Shown here: piece after piece, positions 1 through 7,765 of the stretch
Position numbering within the stretch: the stretch's first letter is position 1
Layout: each line of letters begins with the position of its first letter
Origin: DASXVX01 sp036504075
Lineage (GTDB): Bacteria > Bacillota > Sulfobacillia > Symbiobacteriales > Symbiobacteriaceae
Assembly (NCBI GenBank): GCA_036504075.1
Contig: DASXVX010000057.1
Coordinates: forward strand, 1-64,000
DNA length: 64,000 nucleotides
Direction of reading: 5' to 3'
The notes under the pieces: generated by a model
Seen by the model: only the letters and a program-made list of their open reading frames with translations
Database searches by the model: none
What the model was told of the DNA's origin: nothing
Translations under genes and position numbers: made by a program

Positions 1-101
1 ACTGGCGGAGCCCAGAGGTTCGGCCCTGGATCGACTGCTCCCCTGGTCGGAATCGCTGCCCCAAACCTGCCGACTTGCCAAATCATAGCGTACCATCAGG
101 C

Positions 102-130
102 AGTCCTCACCGTCACGGTGGGGACTTTTT
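102..130 (+). terminator. Intrinsic terminator of a gene upstream of the window
   Basis: A near-perfect hairpin pairs AGTCCTCACC (from 102) with GGTGGGGACT (ending 126), with one G-T pair, and runs into five Ts (126-130). It would end a plus-strand transcript that starts before the window. No coding region was recognised in the first 100 bases. Confidence 0.6.
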
Positions 131-175
131 GACGCTTACCCTGAAGACAACACTGTACCAGGACCATTCAAGAAC

Positions 176-204
176 GGAGCAGGTGGGCAATCGCCCCCTG
201 CTCC
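176..204. terminator. Hairpin, possible second terminator
   Basis: GGAGCAGGTGGGC (176-188) pairs with GCCCCCTGCTCC (193-204) around a 4-base loop, followed by the pyrimidine-rich stretch CATCTTCTTTCC. It could back up the terminator at 102-130. The rest of 1-319 holds no convincing gene; the short frames there look like chance. Confidence 0.35.
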
Positions 205-319
205 GCATCTTCTTTCCAGCCGCATTCGAACCCGGCGGGGCATTCTACCGTACTTAACTATAGGTGGAGGTACGTTTCGTAACGTTGTCATTTTACGATT
301 AAGAGAGGGGCTCCATCCA

Positions 320-997
320 GTGAACAAGCGAAGTGCGGTCGGGACCATCCGCGACGTCATGCTGAACCCGTTTCGTGGTTTCATGGCTGTCATCGAACGC
401 CCAACACTGGACGTTCCCTATGGCGTTGCCATGCTTGTAGCGCTGGCAGCCTTCCTGGTCATCCTTCCGGTAAGTCTGAACGCTGTCAGCACACAGTTTC
501 AAGGTGGGGCGCCGGTGTCCGCTTCAACAACCAGGGCCGTCGCCACCATCACCGGGCTAATCCTCGCGTTAGGCATCCCTTGGGCAGCAGGGTTCGTCGG
601 AGCACTCCTTCTCATGGTTGCCAGCCTGATCACTGGAGGCACCGCGGACTTTCGTACTCATCTGGCCGTCGTTGGGTATGCCCGATTGCCGCTGGTGCTT
701 GAGGGTCTGGTACTGGCGATCATGAGCATCACAACGAACAGCTTGGCGGGAATGCAGCGACTATCTATCAGTCTTTCACCGCTCTTCCCCGAAGCCGGCG
801 CAGTAACAAGAGCCGTGTTGTCTTCCGTGGGACCATTCGAGATCTGGCATTTCACCCTCATGACGCTCGGCTTTGCCGCACTCGTGCGAATGAAACCGGC
901 CAAGGTTTGGTGGCTAGGAATTGCTCTGCTCGGGCTAAAGATCACACTAGCGGCGGCCTCTGGTGCCCTTCAAGGGTACCTTCAAATTCAGGGCTGA
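320..997 (+). CDS. Yip1-like multipass membrane protein
   Basis: This is a 225-residue integral membrane protein with about five hydrophobic helices. The overall pattern (short basic N-terminus with 'NPFRGF', then a helix bundle) resembles Yip1-domain proteins; that assignment is tentative. The GTG start at 320 follows a purine-rich AGAGAGGGG site at 302-310. The stop lies 5 bases before the next gene, so it heads an operon with the permease, ATPase and C39 transporter. In that setting a role in export or self-protection against the bacteriocin peptides is possible, but nothing in the sequence proves it. Confidence 0.7.
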   Translation: MNKRSAVGTIRDVMLNPFRGFMAVIERPTLDVPYGVAMLVALAAFLVILPVSLNAVSTQFQGGAPVSASTTRAVATITGLILALGIPWAAGFVGALLLMVASLITGGTADFRTHLAVVGYARLPLVLEGLVLAIMSITTNSLAGMQRLSISLSPLFPEAGAVTRAVLSSVGPFEIWHFTLMTLGFAALVRMKPAKVWWLGIALLGLKITLAAASGALQGYLQIQG

Positions 998-1002
998 ACA
1001 GC

Positions 1003-2181
1003 ATGAAAGCCCAACAGTTGTTTCAGATTGGCCTCAAGGAACTGCATCGGAAGTGGGTTCCTAAGGAACTTGTCCCACCGATCGTTTTCTTCACCGCCAT
1101 GGGCGGTTTGTCGGGTTGGTGGACCGCCAAACATGGCGTGCTGATAATCTCAGCACAAGTCCTGTGGTTGGCGTTGGTTACTGGGGTTCCGTTGGGAGTG
1201 CAACGAGCGCTTTCACAGGAGAACCGGTTTCTACAGAGCCTGCCCCTTCCTTGGCTTCTACGAGTTAGCTATCTGTCCTTTTCCGCTACAATACGCGGAA
1301 CCCAGGTGGTTTTGCCCTTGGGACTTGGTTTTGCCCTCTCCAGTCGCCTAACGCAAGGCTTATCCGCTCGTGGGATCGTAGTGGACCTGACCGTCGGAAT
1401 CGTTGGCCTGCTTGTTGGAACAGGGACTGCGACAGCCATTGTCGACATGGTGGACCCGCAAAGCGTGTACTGGCCCTGGAGGGGCGCCTTGAAGAACGTG
1501 ATATCCAAGCTGGTCGAGTCCCATCCCTTCGGGGCCGTACAGCTTGCACGAATGGTAAGGAGGCCCTCCTGGACGGCACTGGTATTTGCGAGCGGTATTT
1601 CATCCGTACTCGCGGCGATTCCGTGGCCAGATCGCTCTATTGAGGCACTAACGCTGCTTTCATTTATTCCAACTATGTGGGCCACCACTGACGCAAACCA
1701 GGATGAGGTACTGCCGCTCGTCCGGATCTTGCCGAAAGGTACACTGCGCTGGATCAGGTCCCGAGTGTTTTTGTTAGCCGCCGTCTCCTTGATCCCAGGC
1801 ATCAGTGAACTGATCCTAGTGGCATTGCAGCCACAAACAACCGAAGTAGCCCTTCTCCAATACGCCCTCTTCTGGTTCACCAGTGCCATCCTCGGGCTAT
1901 CTCTGGGAACCGCATACGGTGCTCTTTCATGGCAAGACGGAAGGTCGTTCGGACGGAACGCACTCTCCGGGATCGTCGGAACGGCAATTTGGGGGTTCTC
2001 TACGATCGTGCCGGCATTATACACGTTGCCACCGGGAGCAAGCAACTGGCCAAGCCTTGCCCTTGCATTAGCCGCGTCGACGGTGCTCTTGGGATTGACT
2101 GGTGTGGCCCTACTGATGACTGCCGCTCGCCTGGAAAGGAGGGATTTCGATGGATACCCTGCTGACAGTGACGAATCTTGA
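1003..2181 (+). CDS. ABC-2-like membrane permease
   Basis: This 392-residue hydrophobic protein has roughly ten membrane segments and no recognisable enzyme motif. The frame is open upstream to 907, but the ATG at 1003 (MKAQQLFQIG) is preferred because it sits just after the stop of the previous gene. The reading frame overlaps the ATPase gene by 32 bases, which suggests translational coupling. Known pattern: a permease followed by a lone ATPase forms an ABC-2 exporter, often used by bacteriocin producers for immunity. The substrate here is inferred from context only. Confidence 0.72.
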   Translation: MKAQQLFQIGLKELHRKWVPKELVPPIVFFTAMGGLSGWWTAKHGVLIISAQVLWLALVTGVPLGVQRALSQENRFLQSLPLPWLLRVSYLSFSATIRGTQVVLPLGLGFALSSRLTQGLSARGIVVDLTVGIVGLLVGTGTATAIVDMVDPQSVYWPWRGALKNVISKLVESHPFGAVQLARMVRRPSWTALVFASGISSVLAAIPWPDRSIEALTLLSFIPTMWATTDANQDEVLPLVRILPKGTLRWIRSRVFLLAAVSLIPGISELILVALQPQTTEVALLQYALFWFTSAILGLSLGTAYGALSWQDGRSFGRNALSGIVGTAIWGFSTIVPALYTLPPGASNWPSLALALAASTVLLGLTGVALLMTAARLERRDFDGYPADSDES

Positions 2182-2860
2182 AAAAGCGTACGGGAAGCAT
2201 CAGGTTCTGAAAGGACTCACGCTCTCCGTAAACCAAGGGGAAGTACTCGCCCTCCTGGGACCCAACGGGGTCGGCAAGTCGACATTGCTCCGCGTAATGT
2301 CTGGTTTCGCGCGCTGCGATGGAGGGCAGATCGTGTACCGCGACACTAACGTTACCAACAGCCCCCACCTGCTTCGACAGGCGATTGGATTCTTGGCAGA
2401 CCGGCCTTTTGTCTACTCTTACCTCACCGCGTCCGAGTTTCTGTCCTTTATTGCCAAAGTCCGCAGCGTTCCGATTCAGGAAGCAGGGTCCATATGTGAG
2501 GACCTGGCCATTCCCCAGGATGTGGTGATTGCCGATATGTCTTACGGGACCATGCGCAAGGTGGCCATTGCGGCAGCTCTCATCGGTCAACCAAGTCTGG
2601 TCCTGATGGACGAGCCGTTCAACGCCCTTGATTATCTGGCAAACCTGACCTTACAGGAGATCATCAGGGAGCTCAGAGACAGAGGCTGTTCAATTGTTGT
2701 CGCGACGCATTACTTGCCTGGAGTGGAACAGATCTATGATCGGGCAGTAATCCTCAACCCCGAACTCCCTCCTGAAGTGTTGTCGCGGGAAGAAATGAAT
2801 GGGGAATCCCTGGAGAGCCGACTGCGGAAGCTGCTGAGTAGGGGGGAGCGAACGTGCTAG
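2150..2860 (+). CDS. ABC transporter ATP-binding protein
   Basis: This 236-residue nucleotide-binding subunit shows Walker A GPNGVGKST near residue 39, Walker B LVLMDEPFNALD near residue 150, and the switch histidine in VATHY. The signature motif is weak: the usual LSGGQ position reads MSYGTMRK, as in many ABC-2 drug or bacteriocin-immunity ATPases. AAAGGAGGG at 2134-2142 precedes the ATG. The gene overlaps the permease before it and the C39 transporter after it. It most likely powers the permease encoded at 1003. Confidence 0.88.
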   Translation: MDTLLTVTNLEKAYGKHQVLKGLTLSVNQGEVLALLGPNGVGKSTLLRVMSGFARCDGGQIVYRDTNVTNSPHLLRQAIGFLADRPFVYSYLTASEFLSFIAKVRSVPIQEAGSICEDLAIPQDVVIADMSYGTMRKVAIAAALIGQPSLVLMDEPFNALDYLANLTLQEIIRELRDRGCSIVVATHYLPGVEQIYDRAVILNPELPPEVLSREEMNGESLESRLRKLLSRGERTC

Positions 2861-5022
2861 CAAGATTGCAGTCCCGCCAGTCCGGAGACAACACTTGCGG
2901 GGCCTACGCATTGTCTGTTCTGCTCTCCAGACATGGGGTGGGATTGGGAGAACGGGCCATCCTCAAACGCGTTGGGAGCCGGATGTCAGACGCCGGCATT
3001 AATCTCAGCGTCCTCCGTGAACTGTGCACGGACATGGGCCTGCCGGCTAAAGCGTACGAATTCCCCTGCGATTCGATCGCCAACCTGAAGGTTCCTTGCA
3101 TTGCACACCTCAGAATCGGGCACTATGTGGTTGTTCAGGCAGTGGACGACGACACTGTGTGGATTACCGATCCCCAAGTGGGCGTGCTTCACCTTCATGA
3201 AAGGGAGTTCTTACATTCGTGGAGTGGAGCCGTCTTGACCATTGACCGGGCACCCTCGAACACTTTTCGCCACGCATACGATGTGCCTTCCTCTGGCAAA
3301 CCTCGTAAGCCATTTCTTCGCCTGTTACAGTTCGCAAAGCCCTATTTCTCATGGATCGTTGCGATCGCCAGCATGGTGGCACTGAGTGCCGTGGTCGGGC
3401 TGAGTTCGCCGCTTGCGGTCATGTACCTGGTCGATAAACTCGTCGTCAGTCATGATCACCAGGGGCTTGTTCTCATGGTGGCCATACTGGGAGCTCTTGG
3501 CGTCACCCAAGCCATTTCCGGCGTTGTGTCTGGGCTACTCTACAGCATGATTGCCAACGCCATGCTACTTGACATGCGCGCGAAGTTCCTGCGGTACTCA
3601 CAGGGACTGTCGCTGCTTGACTTCACCAGGTATTCAGCCGGCGACCTTCTCTCCCGACTGCTGAACGATGTCGCCGCGATCCAGGTGTTTCTGTCGTCTT
3701 CTTCGTTCGGGATTCTGGTAAACAGCTTGGCGGCTATTGTACTGATTATCGCGGCATTTGTGGTCAACCCTAGACTTGCCCTGATTGGCTTAGCCCCCTT
3801 GCCAATTTTCGTGTTCCTTTACTACTTCGCTTACAGAAACCTGACTGAATACAGCCGTAGGCTGCAAGTTGCGCAAAGCCGAGTCACCGGTCAAGCCCAA
3901 AGGATCCTCTCCGGTCTGGAGACTATCAAGACCTTCTGTCGCGAGGACCTTGAGACTGCCATGTTCGATCAATATGGTGTTGATGTTTGGAAGGCTGCTT
4001 GGAAGATGGATTTGCTTCAGCAAGTCACCGGCGGTTTAACGATAGTCTTAGCCTCCATAGGCCCAATCCTGGTATTGCTGATTGGTGGGACCGACATTCT
4101 GGCCAACCGAATAACACTGGGCGCTCTGATCGGCATCAACTTGTTGGTCTCACGCGCCTTTGAACCGTTCATCGCACTTACTCAGCAGTACTCCCACTGG
4201 AGAACGGCAACTGGGGCCGCTGAGCGATATTTTGAAGTTTTGGATTCCCAGAGTTCAGTGCAGGAGTCTTCCGATCCAGAACCCGTCCCGACCATCCTGG
4301 GGGCAATCAGATTCGACAATGTGACGGTCGATTATGGACAGGGTCCTGTTCTCCAGTCTGTGTCCGCCGAGTTCAAAGCCGGTTCGACCATAGCACTGAT
4401 TGGACCCAACGGCGGCGGGAAATCAACGCTTCTGCAACTAATCATGCGGCACGTAGATCCGACCGCCGGAACCGTCTTCGTAGATGGAAAGGACGTTCGC
4501 AATTACCGGCTATTCAGCTTGAGGTCTCACATCGCACACGTAAGTCCGAACCCCATGCTCTTTGAAGGAACCGTATACGACAACATTCGTTATGGACACC
4601 TGCATGCAACGGGGGCTGAAGTAAGTCAGGTAGTAGACCTGGTCGGGCTTACAGACGCAATTGCTACAGGGAAAATCACGCATAACGGAACTAACCTGTC
4701 CGCCGGCCAAAGGCAGCGGATTAGCTTGGCCCGTGCGCTGCTCAAACGGCCAACTGTTCTCATCCTGGACGAAGGCACCAATAGCCTGGACGTGCAAGCG
4801 GAGCACGATGTACTGCAGCGGATCCGATCATTTCTGCCGAAATCAACAATCATAGTCGTCTCACACCGTCCCTGGGTGGTGTCTTCTGTGGCGCACGTAA
4901 TCTATGTTGAAGGAGGCCGCATTCTCGGCCAAGGCAACCACAACCAGCTCGTGCAGCACTGCCAGCCTTATGCGAGACTCTGGGCCATTTCCCAGATTGT
5001 AGCTGGAAGACGACGCGCTTGA
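2854..5022 (+). CDS. Peptidase C39-type bacteriocin-processing ABC exporter
   Basis: This 722-residue protein has the three-part design of peptidase-containing ABC transporters. An N-terminal C39 cysteine peptidase (about 1-140) has C15 in GDNTCGAYAL, H90 in RIGHYVVV and D106 in ITDP. A six-helix transmembrane domain spans about 155-440. The nucleotide-binding domain has Walker A GPNGGGKST near 517, signature LSAGQRQR near 615 and Walker B LILDEGTN near 635. Known function of the family: it cuts precursor peptides after a double glycine and exports the mature peptide. Two such precursors lie directly downstream. The GTG start overlaps the previous stop. Confidence 0.93.
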   Translation: MLARLQSRQSGDNTCGAYALSVLLSRHGVGLGERAILKRVGSRMSDAGINLSVLRELCTDMGLPAKAYEFPCDSIANLKVPCIAHLRIGHYVVVQAVDDDTVWITDPQVGVLHLHEREFLHSWSGAVLTIDRAPSNTFRHAYDVPSSGKPRKPFLRLLQFAKPYFSWIVAIASMVALSAVVGLSSPLAVMYLVDKLVVSHDHQGLVLMVAILGALGVTQAISGVVSGLLYSMIANAMLLDMRAKFLRYSQGLSLLDFTRYSAGDLLSRLLNDVAAIQVFLSSSSFGILVNSLAAIVLIIAAFVVNPRLALIGLAPLPIFVFLYYFAYRNLTEYSRRLQVAQSRVTGQAQRILSGLETIKTFCREDLETAMFDQYGVDVWKAAWKMDLLQQVTGGLTIVLASIGPILVLLIGGTDILANRITLGALIGINLLVSRAFEPFIALTQQYSHWRTATGAAERYFEVLDSQSSVQESSDPEPVPTILGAIRFDNVTVDYGQGPVLQSVSAEFKAGSTIALIGPNGGGKSTLLQLIMRHVDPTAGTVFVDGKDVRNYRLFSLRSHIAHVSPNPMLFEGTVYDNIRYGHLHATGAEVSQVVDLVGLTDAIATGKITHNGTNLSAGQRQRISLARALLKRPTVLILDEGTNSLDVQAEHDVLQRIRSFLPKSTIIVVSHRPWVVSSVAHVIYVEGGRILGQGNHNQLVQHCQPYARLWAISQIVAGRRRA

Positions 5023-5032
5023 AGCCTTCATA

Positions 5033-5064
5033 TTGACAACCTTCCCATTTTATGGCAGTATAGG
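5033..5064 (+). promoter_or_regulatory. Candidate promoter for the bacteriocin genes
   Basis: A consensus -35 box TTGACA (5033-5038) is followed 17-20 bases later by CAGTAT/TATAGG (5056-5064). It sits in the only gap of the locus, between the exporter stop and the first precursor, and would allow the short peptide genes to be expressed above the transport genes. Confidence 0.5.
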
Positions 5065-5099
5065 GCTTGCGGCCATGAGATTGGGAAGGAGTGAAGAAA

Positions 5100-5375
5100 A
5101 TGGAAGGAATCGTCGAGCTTCAGTTCTCCATGTTGGAAAGCAGCGCTGATGACATGGTGGGTGGATCATGGGGCGGTGTCCTGAGCTTCATTAACACCGT
5201 TGGTGGGTACGCCGGCGGTGCTGGCGCTACGGGCATCATCGCTGGGGCCTGGGTGGGGTCAATCGCAGGGCCTCCCGTGGGCACCCTCACCGGCGCCGCT
5301 GTGGGTGGCGTAATCGGCGGCGGCGTCGGCTTGGTTGTCGGGGTTGGCCTGTACATCCATGGGGAACGGAGGTAG
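5100..5375 (+). CDS. Double-glycine leader bacteriocin precursor, peptide A
   Basis: This 91-residue precursor has a 22-residue leader ending MVGG (acidic, with the ELQF-x-ML pattern), then a 69-residue mature part very rich in Gly, Ala and Val. The mature part has many GxxxG spacings (GGVIGGGVGLVVG) and an amphipathic start, SWGGVLSFINTVGG. Both features are typical of class II, especially two-peptide, bacteriocins. GGGAAGGA ends at 5090, so the ATG at 5100 has ideal spacing; the in-frame GTG at 5091 abuts the site and is unlikely. The next gene starts 7 bases downstream. Confidence 0.82.
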   Translation: MEGIVELQFSMLESSADDMVGGSWGGVLSFINTVGGYAGGAGATGIIAGAWVGSIAGPPVGTLTGAAVGGVIGGGVGLVVGVGLYIHGERR

Positions 5376-5381
5376 AGTGAC

Positions 5382-5636
5382 ATGAACGCCGTTGAACTCG
5401 ACTTTGGGTATGTGAATGACACCTGGGCTTTGGAAGTCGTAGGCGGCAAGGATGTCTGGGGCTTCCTTGGGGCGGTCGGAAGCGGAGGGGCCCTTCTCGG
5501 CGCAGCCGGCGGAGTCATCGGCGGTGGCATTGGCCTGTTTACCGGACCGGGCTTTGTGGCCGTTGCTGGTACTGGAGCTGCTGCTGGCGCCATTATCGGC
5601 GGGATTGTCGGCGCCGTTGCCTACATCCGCAGCTAG
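5382..5636 (+). CDS. Double-glycine leader bacteriocin precursor, peptide B
   Basis: This 84-residue precursor also has a 22-residue leader, ending EVVGG, which aligns with that of peptide A (NAVELDF versus GIVELQF near the start). The predicted 62-residue mature peptide begins KDVWGFLGAVGSGG and is dominated by Gly/Ala with repeated GxxxG spacing (GGVIGGGIG, GAIIGGIVG). Known: two-peptide bacteriocins pair through such helix-helix motifs in the target membrane. GGAGGT at 5368-5373 overlaps the stop of peptide A, so the two are translationally coupled and probably made in equal amounts. Confidence 0.82.
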   Translation: MNAVELDFGYVNDTWALEVVGGKDVWGFLGAVGSGGALLGAAGGVIGGGIGLFTGPGFVAVAGTGAAAGAIIGGIVGAVAYIRS

Positions 5637-5642
5637 ACTGCA

Positions 5643-5666
5643 GGGCCTCCGCTGCGGCGGAGGCCC
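5643..5666 (+). other. Strong intercistronic hairpin
   Basis: A perfect 10-base-pair stem, GGGCCTCCGC (5643-5652) with GCGGAGGCCC (5657-5666), closes a 4-base loop. There is no T-tract behind it. It lies between the second peptide gene and the small membrane protein, where it could stabilise the upstream message or reduce read-through. Confidence 0.6.
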
Positions 5667-5695
5667 GAGCCATTTGCTATTGGGGGATGAAATCT

Positions 5696-5878
5696 ATGGA
5701 GAGCGGCAAGCGGGTCCTCCCGCGTTGGATGCGAACGACAATCAAGATCGGTTTTGTCTTCTTCCTCCTCTTCGCTGTGTTGGGGCTTGTAGCGCGCAAC
5801 TGGCTCATGGCACTCGGGATGATGGCCTTTGCGGTGCTGGAAGGCGGAGTGCTTTTCACCTCTCAGTCGAAGCCGTAG
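5696..5878 (+). CDS. Small membrane protein, candidate bacteriocin immunity protein
   Basis: This 60-residue protein has a basic N-terminus (ESGKRVLPRWMRTTIK) and two short hydrophobic helices. The ATG at 5696 fits the GGGGG site at 5682-5686; the in-frame ATG at 5687 touches that site. Position directly after the two precursor genes and before the locus terminator is typical of immunity genes, which are small, basic, membrane-bound and poorly conserved. No homology was recognised, so the immunity role is inferred from context. Confidence 0.6.
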   Translation: MESGKRVLPRWMRTTIKIGFVFFLLFAVLGLVARNWLMALGMMAFAVLEGGVLFTSQSKP

Positions 5879-5908
5879 TGCGTGATATCCATAATCGGCT
5901 CAACACAC

Positions 5909-5938
5909 GACCTGGGTAATTTCTGCCCAGGTCTTTTT
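5909..5938 (+). terminator. Terminator of the bacteriocin locus
   Basis: GACCTGGG (5909-5916) pairs with CCCAGGTC (5926-5933), followed by TTTTT (5934-5938). The stretch 5939-6175 after it holds no gene I can support. Confidence 0.82.
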
Positions 5939-6175
5939 GGTTCCAGGGAATCGGAGGACCGAGTAAGGCCTCGGAGTCCCCGCCGATCACCCGGCCGCCC
6001 TCGAAGATAACTTTCCGGAGGCTCATGCTGGTCCTGGAATTGGATGCAATGGGTCCGGTCAAATCGGTTCCGAGCTTATCGCGCGTGGCGCTCAGGTTGC
6101 TTCGGGCGAAGGTCCCATAACGCACCGGGACTATCTTCCCAATGTTTGTAAAACCCTACACTTTATCAATTCATG

Positions 6176-6237
6176 TCCGAACCTCTCAGGGTGGAATTAC
6201 GTATATTATTACAGAGGTATCCATAGGAGGTATACAA
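6176..6237 (+). promoter_or_regulatory. Conserved 5' leader, copy 1
   Basis: The 62 bases before the ATG at 6238 begin with TCCGAACCT and share blocks (ACGTA, TATTA, GAGGTA) at matching positions with the 62 bases before the paralogous gene at 7205. AGGAGG at 6225-6230 is the ribosome site. The equal length and shared blocks suggest a duplicated leader, perhaps with a regulatory role. Confidence 0.5.
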
Positions 6238-6747
6238 ATGGTAGCGAGCAGTGGATCCGATGAACCGATGACCCCGGCCCTGCAGTGGGACACCGAGTCC
6301 TACACTGAACTCCTGTCGGCCAAGGAAGGCCATATTCGCGAAACCACGATCTATATCACGTCTGCGCTCTGGTCCGAGATGCAGGAAGCGTGGGGCGGTG
6401 TCGTCTCCCACGTGAAGACCGCCACCGACGTTCCGACCGGCGAAGTGACCATGGCCCGGGCATTGGCCACCGACAAAGGCGCCGTAGCCGTCCGGCAGCT
6501 CGGGGCGCTTAACGCCGTCGAGTTCAGCTTCTTCCGGCCCCTGCACAAGCTCAACCTGAAGGTGCCCGCAAATCGCCAGTTCAACGTGGTCCCGTTCACC
6601 CGCGGAGTCCCCGGCGTCGGCACCGTCTACATCTTCCCCATGGCCCAGCGGCAGAGCGTGCCCCGGAACAAGAAGGAGGACGCCGCCAGCCAGTCCGGCC
6701 AGAAGGCCGCCGCCGGCGAGCAGGCCCCGGCCGCCTCGCAGGAGTAA
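6238..6747 (+). CDS. Uncharacterised protein, paralogue of the gene at 7205
   Basis: This 169-residue soluble protein belongs to no family I recognise. It has no signal peptide and no membrane helix. Shared with the paralogue at 7205 are QWDT, EGHIR.T, MQE.WGGV..HVKTAT, TGEV, a F.F.RPL core, and FTR.VP..GTV. The C-terminal 30 residues are a low-complexity Lys/Ala/Gln tail. The frame is open upstream to 6142, but the ATG at 6238 follows a perfect AGGAGG. The globular part looks beta-rich. Function unknown; the gene is monocistronic with its own terminator. Confidence 0.72.
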   Translation: MVASSGSDEPMTPALQWDTESYTELLSAKEGHIRETTIYITSALWSEMQEAWGGVVSHVKTATDVPTGEVTMARALATDKGAVAVRQLGALNAVEFSFFRPLHKLNLKVPANRQFNVVPFTRGVPGVGTVYIFPMAQRQSVPRNKKEDAASQSGQKAAAGEQAPAASQE

Positions 6748-6760
6748 CTCCCCCCGCACC

Positions 6761-6789
6761 AACGGGCCCCGCACACGGCGGAGCCCGTT
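6761..6789 (+). terminator. Hairpin terminator after the first paralogue
   Basis: AACGGGC (6761-6767) pairs with GCCCGTT (6783-6789), extended inside by CCGC/GCGG around ACAC. No clear T-tract follows. It closely resembles the hairpin at 7071-7101. Confidence 0.55.
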
Positions 6790-6799
6790 ACTTATTCCC

Positions 6800-7054
6800 A
6801 TGTTGTCCCCCACTCCAGGAAATTCGCCCGGCATCGCCATCACCATCGCCGCCATGCACCCCCAACCGCCGCAATTGCGCCATGCCGTTCTGAACTTCGT
6901 GCCGGCGACCGCCATTTGCGACTTCGCACGCCGTCTGGGGGCCCGCATGATTATCGTGGGAACCCGCGGCGAGTCCCTGCAAAAGCTTCTGCTGGGCAGC
7001 GTGAGTCGTGCCATTCTTGAATCCGCGCCTTGCCCGGTTCTGGTCGTGCCCTGA
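6800..7054 (+). pseudogene. Truncated universal stress protein (UspA) remnant
   Basis: The last half of this 84-residue frame matches the C-terminal part of Usp domains: FARRLGARMIIVGTRGES, then LLGSVSRAIL and CPVLVVP, which form the nucleotide-binding G-x-RG and LGSVS elements. A full Usp domain is about 140 residues and starts with a conserved strand and Asp, both missing here. The N-terminal 40 residues do not look like Usp, and no ribosome site precedes the ATG. It is best read as a decayed fragment trapped between the two paralogous units. Confidence 0.6.
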
Positions 7055-7070
7055 TCGTCGTGATCTACAG

Positions 7071-7101
7071 CAACGGGCTCCGCCCACAGCGGAGTCCGTT
7101 G
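7071..7101 (+). terminator. Hairpin terminator after the Usp remnant
   Basis: CAACGGGCTCCGC (7071-7083) pairs with GCGGAGTCCGTTG (7089-7101) with one mismatch and a 5-base loop. Sequence and layout match the hairpin at 6761-6789, suggesting duplication. Confidence 0.55.
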
Positions 7102-7142
7102 CCGCGCCCGACCCATAAAGTCTCAGAATCAACTAACCTATA

Positions 7143-7204
7143 TCCGAACCTTCCGCCGCAAAAACACGTAGGTATTACTAGAAGACCCCGAGGGAGGTAC
7201 ATAC
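7143..7204 (+). promoter_or_regulatory. Conserved 5' leader, copy 2
   Basis: It starts with TCCGAACCT exactly 62 bases before the ATG, as in copy 1 at 6176, and ends with GGGAGGTACATAC. The middle shares ACGTA and TATTAC blocks with copy 1. Confidence 0.5.
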
Positions 7205-7687
7205 ATGGCAGTAAGCAATGGCGCCCGTGGCCGAAAACCGCAGACCATCCAGTGGGACACGGACGAGCGTTACGAACTTGCGCGACCGTTGGAAGGTCAT
7301 ATTCGCCGGACCAGGATGAATCTCACTGCCGGCCTGCTGGCGAAAATGCAGGAGGTCTGGGGTGGCGTTCCGACCCATGTGAAGACCGCTACCAACATCA
7401 AGACCGGTGAAGTGATCGTCGGCAAGGCGACAGCGGATGACGAGTTCGTTAGACCTGTCAGGCGTAGCAGAACCGAGTCTTATTTCAGCTTCGCCCGGCC
7501 CCTCGCGATGCTGGAAGTCGAGGTCCCCGGGGACATCCAACTCAATGTGCCTGCATTTACCCGGGAGGTTCCGAACGCCGGCACCGTCTTCGTTTTCGCC
7601 ATGTTCAAGCGGAAGGCTGTACCCCGACGATCCAAAAAAGCCGCCGCCGGCCAACCGGCTCCGGCCACGCCTTCGCCAGGGGCCTGA
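7205..7687 (+). CDS. Uncharacterised protein, paralogue of the gene at 6238
   Basis: This 160-residue protein has the same architecture as the product at 6238: QWDTDERYEL, EGHIRRTR, MQEVWGGVPTHVKTAT, TGEV, FARPL and FTREVPNAGTV. It ends in a Lys/Ala/Pro-rich tail. By eye roughly 40 percent of the core is identical. GAGGGAGG precedes the ATG. The two proteins may be subunits of one assembly or differently regulated variants; no enzyme motif is visible. Function unknown. Confidence 0.75.
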   Translation: MAVSNGARGRKPQTIQWDTDERYELARPLEGHIRRTRMNLTAGLLAKMQEVWGGVPTHVKTATNIKTGEVIVGKATADDEFVRPVRRSRTESYFSFARPLAMLEVEVPGDIQLNVPAFTREVPNAGTVFVFAMFKRKAVPRRSKKAAAGQPAPATPSPGA

Positions 7688-7704
7688 CTCCAAACCATAA
7701 GCGA

Positions 7705-7735
7705 CAGGGTACCGCACACAGCGGGACCCTGTTTT
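7705..7735 (+). terminator. Terminator after the second paralogue
   Basis: CAGGGTACCGC (7705-7715) pairs with GCGGGACCCTG (7721-7731) with one mismatch, followed by TTTT (7732-7735). The convergent gene at 7766 may also use it. Confidence 0.75.
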
Positions 7736-7765
7736 GCTCAACCCGCCGCTCGCCCTGTGCGCCGG

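Noticed and set aside
5091..5099. GTG 5091 as start of bacteriocin peptide A
   Set aside because: It directly abuts the ribosome site; ATG 5100 has proper spacing and gives a leader of the same length as peptide B.
5856..6125. A minus-strand frame that reads partly gene-like (LRKVIFEGGRVIGGDSEALL)
   Set aside because: It runs through the terminator of the bacteriocin locus, has no ribosome site and matches no family; perhaps an old gene remnant but not supportable.
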